Notes under the pieces: generated by a model
Told to the model about the DNA's origin: nothing
The model's input: the letters and a program-made list of their open reading frames with translations, nothing else
Database searches by the model: none
Origin: Euonymus europaeus
Taxonomy: Eukaryota; Streptophyta; Magnoliopsida; Celastrales; Celastraceae
Length of the DNA: 64,000 nucleotides
Assembly (NCBI GenBank): GCA_963580455.1
Contig: OY756965.1
Span: 8,506,501-8,570,500, forward strand
Direction: 5' to 3'
Part shown: positions 1 to 11,364 of the stretch, in pieces
Position numbering within the stretch: position 1 is the stretch's first letter
How the letters are laid out: each line of letters begins with the position of its first letter
Made by a program: the position numbers and the translations under genes

Positions 1-161
1 CTCGTAAAATTTGACATAGAAGAACAATAAAAAGTGTACGCCGAGCAACTTTGATGGTCCGAAGTTACTCAACTCTCTCTACGAAAAAGTTTTTAATGGT
101 TTTGTCCATTTGTAATGGAAAGTTGTTGTTTTTGGCATCGAAATAATCTACGAAGCTTATA
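1..161 (+). repeat. Single A monomer at the left edge
   Basis: This is a complete A monomer cut exactly at its ctcg boundary by the window edge. It carries gtgtacgccgag and ctctacgaaaaag. The position 3,202 bp to the right holds an E monomer instead, so the 20-mer duplication does not include this unit. The array evidently continues leftwards. Confidence 0.8.
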
Positions 162-481
162 CTCGTAAAATTGGGCATAGAAGAACAATAAAAAGTGTAC
201 ACTGAGCAACTTTGATCGTCCGAGGTTGCTCAACTCTCTCTATTGAGGGGCTTTTAACAATTTTGTCCATTTGTAATAAAAAGTTGTTGTTTTGGCATCG
301 AAATAATCTAGCAAGCTTATACTCGTAAAATTGGACATAGAAAAACAATAAAAATTGTACACCGGGCAACTTTGATGGTCCGAAGTTGCTCAACTCTCGC
401 TATAGAGGAGCTTCTAAAGGTTTTGTCCACTTATCATAGAAAGTTGGTGTTTTGGCATCGAAATAATCTCGGAAGCTTATA

Positions 482-640
482 CTCGTAAAATTGGACATAG
501 AAGAACAATAAAAAGTGTACACCGAGCAATTTTGATGGTCCGAAGTTGCTCAACTCTCTCTATTTGGAGGCTTTTAACGGTTTTGTCCATTTATCATTTT
601 TGATGGTGTTTTGGCATCGAAATAATCTACGAAGCTTATA
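482..640 (+). repeat. Exemplar satellite monomer, subtype D (159 bp)
   Basis: Subtype D is recognised by ctatttggaggc and catttatcatttttgatgg. The latter replaces the agaaagttg segment of the other subtypes and leaves the unit at 159 bp. It opens ctcgtaaaattggacatag and usually carries an intact dyad (gagcaactt and aagttgctc). It follows C and is followed by A (ending tctacgaagctt) or by E (ending ctcggaatctta, which lacks the HindIII site). Confidence 0.85.
506..555 (+). repeat. Example of the recurrent internal dyad (hairpin motif)
   Basis: Most B, D and E monomers contain gagcaactt, then about ten bases (tgatggtccg or tgatcgtccg), then aagttgctc, a 9-bp inverted repeat. In this D copy the left arm has one change (gcaatttt); the copy at 1,139-1,170 is perfect. 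C keeps a 7-bp version (gcaactt and aagttgc). A breaks the right arm (gttactc) and F breaks the left arm (gcattttt). The motif also contains the two CAACT direct repeats, 24 bp apart, involved in the elongated monomers. Confidence 0.75.
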
Positions 641-801
641 CTCGCAAAATTTGACATAGAAGAACAATAAAAAGTGTACACCGAGCAACTTTGATCGTCC
701 GAAGTTGCTCAACTCTCTCTATGAAAAAGTTTTTAATGGTTTTGTCCATTTGTAATGGAAAGTTGTTGTTTTTGGCATCGAAATAATCTACGAAGCTTAT
801 A
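641..801 (+). repeat. Exemplar satellite monomer, subtype A (161 bp)
   Basis: Subtype A opens ctcgcaaaatttgac or ctcgtaaaatttgac. Its middle carries atgaaaaagtttttaatgg, followed by ccatttgtaatgg, and an extra T in gttgtttttggc makes it 161 bp. Many A copies carry gttactcaac in place of gttgctcaac, which breaks the right arm of the internal dyad. A usually precedes B and follows D or E. The boundaries used here and throughout (the ctcg just after cttata) are arbitrary but consistent. Confidence 0.85.
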
Positions 802-961
802 CTCGTAAAATTGGGCATATAAAAACAATAAAAAGTGTACACTGAGCAACTTTGATCGTCCGAAGCTGCTCAACTCTCTCTATTGAGGGGCTTTTAACAG
901 TTTTGTCCATTTGTAATAAAAAGTTGTTGTTTTGTCATCGAAATAATCTAGCAAGCTTATA
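802..961 (+). repeat. Exemplar satellite monomer, subtype B (160 bp)
   Basis: Subtype B opens ctcgtaaaattgggcatag, has tgtacactgagc (ctgacc in a derived group around 14-32 kb), gatcgtccgaag, and ctattgagg before the ttttaacag box. It ends tctagcaagctt. It sits between A and C nearly everywhere. Together with the following C monomer it leaves the recurrent 78-codon open frame on the opposite strand that a gene finder will report about 40 times. Confidence 0.85.
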
Positions 962-1121
962 CTCGTAAAATTGGTCATAGAAAAACAATAAAAATTGTAC
1001 ACCGGGCAACTTTGATGGTCCGAAGTTGCTCAAATCTCGCTATAGAGGAGCTTCTAAAGGTTTTGTCCACTTATCATAGAAAGTTGGTGTTTTGGCATCG
1101 AAATAATCTCGGAAGCTTATA
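962..1121 (+). repeat. Exemplar satellite monomer, subtype C (160 bp)
   Basis: Subtype C has gaaaaacaataaaaattg, caccgggcaac in place of caccgagcaac, ctcgctatagaggagc, cttctaaagg and ccacttatcatagaaag, and ends ctcggaagctt. It normally follows B and precedes D. It is the most uniform subtype through the window. A hand count of this type gives 6 CpG against about 5.8 expected from base composition. Confidence 0.85.
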
Positions 1122-1761
1122 CTCGTAAAATTGGACATAGAAGAACAATAAAAAGTGTACACCGAGCAACTTTGATGGTCCGAAGTTGCTCAACTCTCTC
1201 TATGAAAAAGTTTTTAATGGTTTTGTCCATTTGTAATGGAAAGTTGTTGTTTTTGGCATCGAAATAATCTACGAAGCTTATACTCGTAAAATTGGGCATA
1301 GAAGAACAATAAAAAGTGTACACTGAGCAACTTTGATCGTCCGAAGTTGCTCAACTCTCTCTATTGAGGGGCTTTTAACAGTTTTGTCCATTTGTAATAA
1401 AAAGTTGTTGTTTTGGCATCGAAATAATCTATCAAGCTTATACTCGTAAAATTGGACATAGAAAAACAATAAAAATTGTACACCGGGCAACTTTGATGGT
1501 CCCAAGTTGCTCAACTCTCGCTATAGAGGAGCTTCTAAAGGTTTTGTCCACTTATCATAGAAAGTTGGTGTTTTGGCATCGAAATAATCTCGGAAGCTTA
1601 TACTCGTAAAATTGGACATAGAAGAACAATAAAAAGTGTACACCGAGCAACTTTGATGGTCCGAAGTTGCTCAACTCTCTCTATTTGGAGGCTTTTAACG
1701 GTTTTGTCCATTGATCATTTTTGATGGTGTTTTGGCATCGAAAAAATCTCGGAATCTTATA

Positions 1762-1921
1762 CTCGTAAAATTTGAAATAGAAGAACAATAAAAAGTGTAT
1801 ACCGAGCAACTTTGATCGTCCGAAGTTGCTCAACTCTCTCTATTTAGGAGCTTTTAACGGTTTTGTCCATTTGTAATAGAAAGTTGTTGTTTTGGCATCG
1901 AAATAATCTACGAAGCTTATA
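1762..1921 (+). repeat. Exemplar satellite monomer, subtype E (160 bp)
   Basis: Subtype E has tgtataccgagc, gatcgtccgaag, ctatttaggagc and ccatttgtaatagaaag, and ends tctacgaagctt. It is always introduced by cgaaaaaatctcggaatc from the preceding D monomer. It converts the A-B-C-D tetramer into pentamers (800 bp). A derivative with gcaactctgaacgtcc and a 1-bp shorter tail (cgaaaaatctacg) appears from about 46.6 kb on. Confidence 0.82.
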
Positions 1922-3363
1922 CTCGCAAAATTTGACATAGAAGAACAATAAAAAGTGTACACCGAGCAACTTTGATGGTCCGAAGTTACTCAACTCTCTC
2001 TACGAAAATTTTTTTAATGGTTTTGTCCATTTGTAATGGAAAGTTTTTTTTTTTTGCATCGAAATAATCTACGAAGCTTATACTCGTAAAATTGGGCATA
2101 GAAGAACAATAAAAAGTGTACACCGAGCAACTTTGATCGTCCGAAGTTGCTCAACTCTCTCTATGGAGGAGCTTTTAACAGTTTTGTCCATTTGTAATAG
2201 AAAGTTGTTGTTTTGGCATCGAAATATTCTAGCAAGCTTATACTCGTAAAATTGGACATAGAAAAACAATAAAAATTGTACACCGGGCAACATTGATGGT
2301 CCGAAGTTTCTCAACTCTCGCTATAGAGGAGCTTCTAAAGGTTTTGTCCACTTATCATAGAAAGTTGGTGTTTTGGCATCGAAATAATCTCGGAAGCTTA
2401 TACTCGTAAAATTGGACATAGAAGAACGATAAAAAGTGTACACCGAGCAACTTTGATGGTCCGAAGTTGCTCAACTCTCTCTATGAAAAAGTTTTTAATG
2501 GTTTTGTCCATTTGTAATGGAAAGTTGTTGTTTTGGCATCGAAATAATCTACGAAGGTTATACTCGTAAAATTTGACATAGAAGAACAATAAAAAGTGTA
2601 CACCGAGCAACTTTGATGGTCCGAAGTTGCTCAACTATCTCTATGAAAAAGTTTTTAATGGTTTTGTCCATTTGTAATGGAAAGTTGTTGTTTTTGGAAT
2701 CAAAATAATCTCGGAAGCCTATACTCGTTAAATTTATCATAGAAGAACAATAAAAAGTGTACACTGAGCAACTTTGATGGGCCAAAGTTTCTCAACTCTC
2801 TCTATTGAGGAGCTTTTAACGGTTTTATACATTTGTAATAGAAAGTTGTTGTTTTGGCATCGAAATAATCTAGCAAGCTTATACTCGTAAAATTGGACAT
2901 AGAAAAACAATAAAAATTGTACACCGGGCAACTTTGATGGTCCGAAGTTGCTCAACTCTCGCTATAGAGGAGCTTCCAAAGGTTTTGTCCACTTATCATA
3001 GAAAGTTGGTGTTTTGGCATCGAAATAATCTCGGAAGCTTATACTCGTAAAATTGGACATAGAAGAACAATAAAAAGTGTACACCGAGCAACTTTGATGG
3101 TCCGAAGTTGCTCAACTCTCTCTATTTGGAGGCTTTTAACGGTTTTGTCCATTTATCATTTTTGATGGTGTTTTGGCATCGAAAAAATCTCGGAATCTTA
3201 TACTCGTAAAATTTGACATAGAAGAACAATAAAAAGTGTATACCGAGCAACTTTGATCGTCCGAAGTTGCTCAACTCTCTCTATTTAGGAGCTTTTAACG
3301 GTTTTGTCCATTTGTAATAGAAAGTTGTTGTTTTTGGCATCGAAATAATCTACGAAGCTTATA

Positions 3364-3524
3364 CTCATAAAATTGGGCATAGAAGAACAATAAAAAGTGT
3401 ACACTGAGCAACTTTGATCGTCCGAGGTTGCTCAACTCTCTCTATTGAGGGGCTTTTAACAATTTTGTCCATTTGTAATAAAAAGTTGTTGTTTTGGCAT
3501 CGAAATAATCTAGCAAGCTTATAC
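3364..3524 (+). repeat. Chimeric junction monomer of the 20-mer duplication
   Basis: The monomer begins ctcataaaattggg, as does the parental B at 6,565. It continues with actttgatcgtccgagg and ttttaacaatt, as does the parental B at 162. The switch lies between about 3,368 and 3,412, where the two parents are identical. This is what one unequal crossover between two aligned B monomers would leave. Confidence 0.75.
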
Positions 3525-6500
3525 TCGTAAAATTGTACATAGAAAAACAATAAAAATTGTACACCGGGCAACTTTGATGGTCCGAAGTTGCTCAACTCTC
3601 GCTATAGAGGAGCTTCTAAAGGTTTTGTCCACTTATCATAGAAAGTTGGTGTTTTGGCATCGAAATAATCTCGGAAGCTTATACTCGTAAAATTGGACAT
3701 AGAAGAACAATAAAAAGTGTACACCGAGCAATTTTGATGGTCCGAAGTTGCTCAACTCTCTCTATTTGGAGGCTTTTAACGGTTTTGTCCATTTATCATT
3801 TTTGATGGTGTTTTGGCATCGAAATAATCTACGAAGCTTATACTCGCAAAATTTGACATAGAAGAACAATAAAAAGTGTACACCGAGCAACTTTGATCGT
3901 CCGAAGTTGCTCAACTCTCTCTATGAAGAAGTTTTTAATGGTTTTGTCCATTTGTAATGGAAAGTTGTTGTTTTTGGCATCGAAATAATCTACGAAGCTT
4001 TACTCGTAAAATTGGGCATATAAAAACAATAAAAAGTGTACACTGAGCAACTTTGATCGTCCGAAGCTGCTCAACTCTCTCTATTGAGGGGCTTTTAACA
4101 GTTTTGTCCATTTGTAATAAAAAGTTGTTGTTTTGTCATCGAAATAATCTAGCAAGCTTATACTCGTAAAATTGGACATAGAAAAACAATAAAAATTGTA
4201 CACCGGGCAACTTTGATGGTCCGAAGTTGCTCAAATCTCGCTATAGAGGAGCTTCTAAAGGTTTTGTCCACTTATCATAGAAAGTTGGTGTTTTGGCATC
4301 GAAATAATCTCGGAAGCTTATACTCGTAAAATTGGACATAGAAGAACAATAAAAAGTGTACACCGAGCAACTTTGATGGTCCGAAGTTGCTCAACTCTCT
4401 CTATGAAAAAGTTTTTAATGGTTTTGTCCATTTGTAATGGAAAGTTGTTGTTTTTGGCATCGAAATAATCTACGAAGCTTATACTCGTAAAATTGGGCAT
4501 AGAAGAACAATAAAAAGTGTACACTGAGCAACTTTGATCGTCCGAAGTTGCTCAACTCTCTCTATTGAGGGGCTTTTAACAGTTTTGTCCATTTGTAATA
4601 AAAAGTTGTTGTTTTGGCATCGAAATAATCTATCAAGCTTATACTCGTAAAATTGGACATAGAAAAACAATAAAAATTGTACACCGGGCAACTTTGATGG
4701 TCCCAAGTTGCTCAACTCTCGCTATAGAGGAGCTTCTAAAGGTTTTGTCCACTTATCATAGAAAGTTGGTGTTTTGGCATCGAAATAATCTCGGAAGCTT
4801 ATACTCGTAAAATTGGACATAGAAGAACAATAAAAAGTGTACACCGAGCAACTTTGATGGTCCGAAGTTGCTCAACTCTCTCTATTTGGAGGCTTTTAAC
4901 GGTTTTGTCCATTGATCATTTTTGATGGTGTTTTGGCATCGAAAAAATCTCGGAATCTTATACTCGTAAAATTTGAAATAGAAGAACAATAAAAAGTGTA
5001 TACCGAGCAACTTTGATCGTCCGAAGTTGCTCAACTCTCTCTATTTAGGAGCTTTTAACGGTTTTGTCCATTTGTAATAGAAAGTTGTTGTTTTGGCATC
5101 GAAATAATCTACGAAGCTTATACTCGCAAAATTTGACATAGAAGAACAATAAAAAGTGTACACCGAGCAACTTTGATGGTCCGAAGTTACTCAACTCTCT
5201 CTACGAAAAAATTTTTAATGGTTTTGTCCATTTGTAATGGAAAGTTGTTGTTTTTGGCATCGAAATAATCTACGAAGCTTATACTCGTAAAATTGGGCAT
5301 AGAAGAACAATAAAAAGTGTACACCGAGCAACTTTGATCGTCCGAAGTTGCTCAACTCTCTCTATGGAGGAGCTTTTAACAGTTTTGTCCATTTGTAATA
5401 GAAAGTTGTTGTTTTGGCATCGAAATATTCTAGCAAGCTTATACTCGTAAAATTGGACATAGAAAAACAATAAAAATTGTACACCGGGCAACATTGATGG
5501 TCCGAAGTTTCTCAACTCTCGCTATAGAGGGGCTTCTAAAGGTTTTGTCCACTTATCATAGAAAGTTGGTGTTTTGGCATCGAAATAATCTCGGAAGCTT
5601 ATACTCGTAAAATTGGACATAGAAGAACGATAAAAAGTGTACACCGAGCAACTTTGATGGTCCGAAGTTGCTCAACTCTCTCTATGAAAAAGTTTTTAAT
5701 GGTTTTGTCCATTTGTAATGGAAAGTTGTTGTTTTGGCATCGAAATAATCTACGAAGGTTATACTCGTAAAATTTGACATAGAAGAACAATAAAAAGTGT
5801 ACACCGAGCAACTTTGATGGTCCGAAGTTGCTCAACTATCTCTATGAAAAAGTTTTTAATGGTTTTGTCCATTTGTAATGGAAAGTTGTTGTTTTTGGAA
5901 TCAAAATAATCTCGGAAGCCTATACTCGTTAAATTTATCATAGAAGAACAATAAAAAGTGTACACTGAGCAACTTTGATGGGCCAAAGTTTCTCAACTCT
6001 CTCTATTGAGGAGCTTTTAACGGTTTTATACATTTGTAATAGAAAGTTGTTGTTTTGGCATCGAAATAATCTAGCAAGCTTATACTCGTAAAATTGGACA
6101 TAGAAAAACAATAAAAATTGTACACCGGGCAACTTTGATGGTCCGAAGTTGCTCAACTCTCGCTATAGAGGAGCTTCCAAAGGTTTTGTCCACTTATCAT
6201 AGAAAGTTGGTGTTTTGGCATCGAAATAATCTCGGAAGCTTATACTCGTAAAATTGGACATAGAAGAACAATAAAAAGTGTACACCGAGCAACTTTGATG
6301 GTCCGAAGTTGCTCAACTCTCTCTATTTGGAGGCTTTTAACGGTTTTGTCCATTTATCATTTTTGATGGTGTTTTGGCATCGAAAAAATCTCGGAATCTT
6401 ATACTCGTAAAATTTGACATAGAAGAACAATAAAAAGTGTATACCGAGCAACTTTGATCGTCCGAAGTTGCTCAACTCTCTCTATTTAGGAGCTTTTAAC

Positions 6501-6564
6501 GGTTTTGTCCATTTGTAATAGAAAGTTGTTGTTTTTGGCATCGAAATAATCTACGAAGCTTATA
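3364..6564 (+). repeat. 20-monomer higher-order repeat, copy 2 (3,201 bp)
   Basis: This repeats the 20-mer of 162-3,363 with the same order of subtypes and the same private variants. A single-base deletion near 4,000 (gctttactcg for gcttatactcg) accounts for the 1-bp difference in length. Its first B monomer (from 3,364) is a chimera. The next B monomer at 6,565 shares its ctcata start but then departs, which marks the end of the duplication. Confidence 0.88.
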
Positions 6565-7204
6565 CTCATAAAATTGGGCATAGAAGAACAATAAAAAGTG
6601 TACACTGAGCAACATTGATGGTCCGAAGTTGCTCAACTCTCTCTATTGAGGAGCTTTTAACAGTTTTGTCCATTTGTAATAGAAAGTTGTTGTTTTGGCA
6701 TCGAAATAATCTAGCAAGCTTATACTCGTAAAATTGGACATAGAAAAACAATAAAAATTGTACACCGGGCAACTTTGATGGTCCGAAGTTGCTCAACTCT
6801 CGCTATAGAGGAGCTTCTATAGGTTTTGTCCACTTATCATAGAAAGTTGATGTTTTGGCATCGAAATAATCTCGGAAGCTTATACTCGTAAAATTGGACA
6901 TAGAAGAACAATAAAAAGTGTACACCGAGCAACTTTGATGGTCCGAAGTTGCTCAACTCTCTCTATTTGGAGGCTTTTAACAGTTTTGTCCATTTGTAAT
7001 AGAAAGTTGTTGTTTTGGCATCGAAATAATCTAGCAAGCTTATACTCGTAAAATTGGACATAGAAAAACAATAAAAATTGTACACCGGGCAACTTTGATG
7101 GTCCGAAGTTGCTCAACTCTCGCTATAGAGGAGCTTCTAAAGGTTTTGTCCACTTATCATAGAAAGTTGGTGTTTTGGCATCGAAAAAATCTCGGAATCT
7201 TATA
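6565..7204 (+). repeat. Four-monomer spacer between the 20-mer and 13-mer blocks
   Basis: The spacer holds a B monomer with acattgatggtccg, a C monomer with atgttttgg in place of gtgttttgg, then a D-start/B-end hybrid and a C. It contains no foreign sequence. It leads into an E monomer at 7,205. Confidence 0.7.
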
Positions 7205-9284
7205 CTCGTAAAATTTGACATAGAAGAACAATAAAAAGTGTATACCGAGCAACTTTGATCGTCCGAAGTTGTTCAACTCTCTCTATTTAGGAGCTTTTAA
7301 CGGTTTTGTCCATTTGTAATAGAAAGCTGTTGTTTTGGCATCGAAATAATCTACGAAGCTTATACTCGTAAAATTTGACATAGAAGAACAATAAAAAGTG
7401 TACCCCGAGCAACTTTGATGGTCTGAAGTTACTCAACTCTCTCTATGAAAAAGTTTTTAATGGTTTTGTCCATTTGTAATGAAAAGTTGTTGTTTTGGCA
7501 TCGAAAAAATCTACGAAGCTTATACTCGTAAAATTGGGCATAGAAGAACAATAAAAAGTGTACACTGAGCAACTTTGATCGTCCGAAGTTGCTCAACTCA
7601 GTCTATTGAGGAGCTTTTAACAGTTTTGTCCATTTGTAATAGAAAGTTGTTGTTTTGGCATCGAAATATTCTAGCAAGCTTATACTCGTAAAATTGGACA
7701 TAGAAAAACAATAAAAATTGTACACCGGGCAACTTTGATGGTCCGAAGTTGCTCAACTCTCGCTATAGAGGAGCTTCTAAAGGTTTTGTCCACTTATCAT
7801 AGAAAGTTGGTGTTTTGGCATCGAAATAATCTCGGAAGCTTATACTCGTAAAATTGGACATAGAAGAACAATAAAAAGTGTACACCGAGCAACTTTGATG
7901 GTCCGAAGTTGCTCAACTCTCTCTATTTGGAGGCTTTTAACGGTTTTGTCCATTTATCATTTTTGATGGTGTTTTGGCATCGAAATAATCTACGAAGCTT
8001 ATACTCGCAAAATTTGACATAGAAGAACAATAAAAAGTGTACACCGAGCAACTTTGATCGTCCGAAGTTGCTCAACTCTCTCTATGAAAAAGTTTTTAAT
8101 GGTTTTGTCCATTTGTAATGGAAAGTTGTTGTTTTTGGCATCGAAATAATCTACGAAGCTTATACTCGTAAAATTGGGCATATAAAAACAATAAAAAGTG
8201 TACACTGAGCAACTTTGATCGTCCGAAGCTGCTCAACTCTCTCTATTGAGGGGCTTTTAACAGTTTTGTCCATTTGTAATAAAAAGTTGTTGTTTTGTCA
8301 TCGAAATAATCTAGCAAGCTTATACTCGTAAAATTGGACATAGAAAAACAATAAAAATTGTACACCGGGCAACTTTGATGGTCCGAAGTTGCTCAAATCT
8401 CGCTATAGAGGAGCTTCTAAAGGTTTTGTCCACTTATCATAGAAAGTTGGTGTTTTGGCATCGAAATAATCTCGGAAGCTTATACTCGTAAAATTGGACA
8501 TAGAAGAACAATAAAAAGTGTACACCGAGCAACTTTGATGGTCCGAAGTTGCTCAACTCTCTCTATGAAAAAGTTTTTAATGGTTTTGTCCATTCGTAAT
8601 GGAAAGTTGTTGTTTTTGGCATCGAAATAATCTACGAAGCTTATACTCGTAAAATTGGGCATAGAAGAACAATAAAAAGTGTACACTGAGCAACTTTGAT
8701 CGTCCGAAGTTGCTCAACTCTCTCTATTGAGGGGCTTTTAACAGTTTTGTCCATTTGTAATAAAAAGTTGTTGTTTTGGCATCGAAATAATCTATCAAGC
8801 TTATACTCGTAAAATTGGACATAGAAAAACAATAAAAATTGTACACCGGGCAACTTTGATGGTCCCAAGTTGCTCAACTCTCGCTATAGAGGAGCTTCTA
8901 AAGGTTTTGTCCACTTATCATAGAAAGTTGGTGTTTTGGCATCGAAATAATCTCGGAAGCTTATACTCGTAAAATTGGACATAGAAGAACAATAAAAAGT
9001 GTACACCGAGCAACTTTGATGGTCCGAAGTTGCTCAACTCTCTCTATTTGGAGGCTTTTAACGGTTTTGTCCATTGATCATTTTTGATGGTGTTTTGGCA
9101 TCGAAAAAATCTCGGAATCTTATACTCGTAAAATTTGAAATAGAAGAACAATAAAAAGTGTATACCGAGCAACTTTGATCGTCCGAAGTTGCTCAACTCT
9201 CTCTATTTAGGAGCTTTTAACGGTTTTGTCCATTTATAATAGAAAGTTGTTGTTTTGGCATCGAAATAATCTACGAAGCTTATA
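7205..9284 (+). repeat. 13-monomer higher-order repeat, copy 1 (2,080 bp)
   Basis: The string E-A-B-C-D-A-B-C-A*-B-C-D-E recurs 2,080 bp downstream with private markers in the same places: gttgttcaac and agaaagctgt in the first E, gtaccccgagc and gtctgaag in the first A, and cattcgtaatgg in A*. Its inner part (about 7,990-9,284) is also a near-copy of about 630-1,920 in the 20-mer, so this block derives from the same parent string. A copy-specific variant is actcagtc near 7,598. Confidence 0.87.
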
Positions 9285-11364
9285 CTCGCAAAATTTGACA
9301 TAGAAGAACAATAAAAAGTGTATACCGAGCAACTTTGATCGTCCGAAGTTGTTCAACTCTCTCTATTTAGAAGCTTTTAACGGTTTTGTCCATTTGTAAT
9401 AGAAAGCTGTTGTTTTGGCATCGAAATAATCTACGAAGCTTATACTCGTAAAATTTGACATAGAAGAACAATAAAAAGTGTACCCCGAGCAACTTTGATG
9501 GTCTGAAGTTACTCAACTCTCTCTATGAAAAAGTTTTTAATGGTTTTGTCCATTTGTAATGAAAAGTTGTTGTTTTGGCATCGAAAAAATCTACGAAGCT
9601 TATACTCGTAAAATTGGGCATAGAAGAACAATAAAAAGTGTACACTGAGCAACTTTGATCGTCCGAAGTTGCTCAACTCTCTCTATTGAGGAGCTTTTAA
9701 CAGTTTTGTCCATTTGTAATAGAAAGTTGTTGTTTTGGCATCGAAATATTCTAGCAAGCTTATACTCGTAAAATTGGACATAGAAAAACAATAAAAATTG
9801 TACACCGGGCAACTTTGATGGTCCGAAGTTGCTCAACTCTCGCTATAGAGGAGCTTCTAAAGGTTTTGTCCACTTATCATAGAAAGTTGGTGTTTTGGCA
9901 TCGAAATAATCTCGGAAGCTTATACTCGTAAAATTGGACATAGAAGAACAATAAAAAGTGTACACCGAGCAACTTTGATGGTCCGAAGTTGCTCAACTCT
10001 CTCTATTTGGAGGCTTTTAACGGTTTTGTCCATTTATCATTTTTGATGGTGTTTTGGCATCGAAATAATCTACGAAGCTTATACTCGCAAAATTTGACAT
10101 AGAAGAACAATAAAAAGTGTACACCGAGCAACTTTGATCGTCCGAAGTTGCTCAACTCTCTCTATGAAAAAGTTTTTAATGGTTTTGTCCATTTGTAATG
10201 GAAAGTTGTTGTTTTTGGCATCGAAATAATCTACGAAGCTTATACTCGTAAAATTGGGCATATAAAAACAATAAAAAGTGTACACTGAGCAACTTTGATC
10301 GTCCGAAGCTGCTCAACTCTCTCTATTGAGGGGCTTTTAACAGTTTTGTCCATTTGTAATAAAAAGTTGTTGTTTTGTCATCGAAATAATCTAGCAAGCT
10401 TATACTCGTAAAATTGGACATAGAAAAACAATAAAAATTGTACACCGGGCAACTTTGATGGTCCGAAGTTGCTCAAATCTCGCTATAGAGGAGCTTCTAA
10501 AGGTTTTGTCCACTTATCATAGAAAGTTGGTGTTTTGGCATCGAAATAATCTCGGAAGCTTATACTCGTAAAATTGGACATAGAAGAACAATAAAAAGTG
10601 TACACCGAGCAACTTTGATGGTCCGAAGTTGCTCAACTCTCTCTATGAAAAAGTTTTTAATGGTTTTGTCCATTCGTAATGGAAAGTTGTTGTTTTTGGC
10701 ATCGAAATAATCTACGAAGCTTATACTCGTAAAATTGGGCATAGAAGAACAATAAAAAGTGTACACTGAGCAACTTTGATCGTCCGAAGTTGCTCAACTC
10801 TCTCTATTGAGGGGCTTTTAACAGTTTTGTCCATTTGTAATAAAAAGTTGTTGTTTTGGCATCGAAATAATCTATCAAGCTTATACTCGTAAAATTGGAC
10901 ATAGAAAAACAATAAAAATTGTACACCGGGCAACTTTGATGGTCCCAAGTTGCTCAACTCTCGCTATAGAGGAGCTTCTAAAGGTTTTGTCCACTTATCA
11001 TAGAAAGTTGGTGTTTTGGCATCGAAATAATCTCGGAAGCTTATACTCGTAAAATTGGACATAGAAGAACAATAAAAAGTGTACACCGAGCAACTTTGAT
11101 GGTCCGAAGTTGCTCAACTCTCTCTATTTGGAGGCTTTTAACGGTTTTGTCCATTGATCATTTTTGATGGTGTTTTGGCATCGAAAAAATCTCGGAATCT
11201 TATACTCGTAAAATTTGAAATAGAAGAACAATAAAAAGTGTATACCGAGCAACTTTGATCGTCCGAAGTTGCTCAACTCTCTCTATTTAGGAGCTTTTAA
11301 CGGTTTTGTCCATTTGTAATAGAAAGTTGTTGTTTTGGCATCGAAATAATCTACGAAGCTTATA
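9285..11364 (+). repeat. 13-monomer higher-order repeat, copy 2 (2,080 bp)
   Basis: This is the second tandem copy of the 13-mer. Its first monomer is chimeric: it opens ctcgcaaaatttgac like the A monomer at 11,365, but from about 9,323 carries tataccgagc, gttgttcaac and agaaagctgt like the E at 7,205. The crossover therefore lies between about 9,290 and 9,322. The unrecombined A parent follows the block at 11,365. Confidence 0.87.

Larger units (their letters stand above)
162..3363 (+). repeat. 20-monomer higher-order repeat, copy 1 (3,202 bp)
   Basis: The monomer order read by eye is B-C-D-A-B-C-A*-B-C-D-E-A-B-C-A*-A-(F/B)-C-D-E, 20 units. A* is a D-start/A-end hybrid and F/B is an F-start/B-end hybrid. 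The whole string recurs 3,202 bp downstream. Differences from copy 2 that I spotted number about ten, including ttggtcat at about 972, a run of 12 T at 2,044-2,055, and different A/T boundaries near 2,007. That implies above 99% identity and a recent duplication. Confidence 0.88.

Noticed and set aside
157..393. Recurrent 68-78-codon open frames on the minus strand, seen dozens of times
   Set aside because: They fall at the same phase of the satellite, span 1.3-1.5 monomers, begin in one B/C or A/B pair and stop at the same satellite bases. Monomers of 160 bp shift frame at every unit. Composition is simply translated AT-rich repeat, with no start context, conserved domain or selection pattern.
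962..1121. CENP-B box in monomers with caccggg
   Set aside because: C monomers contain cggg, but the spaced ttcg and a positions of the mammalian box are not present upstream. I found no match on either strand in the exemplar monomers.
162..6564. Long terminal repeats of a retroelement (3.2-kb direct repeats)
   Set aside because: The repeated blocks are wholly satellite and abut directly. No internal coding region, primer-binding site, polypurine tract or target-site duplication is visible.
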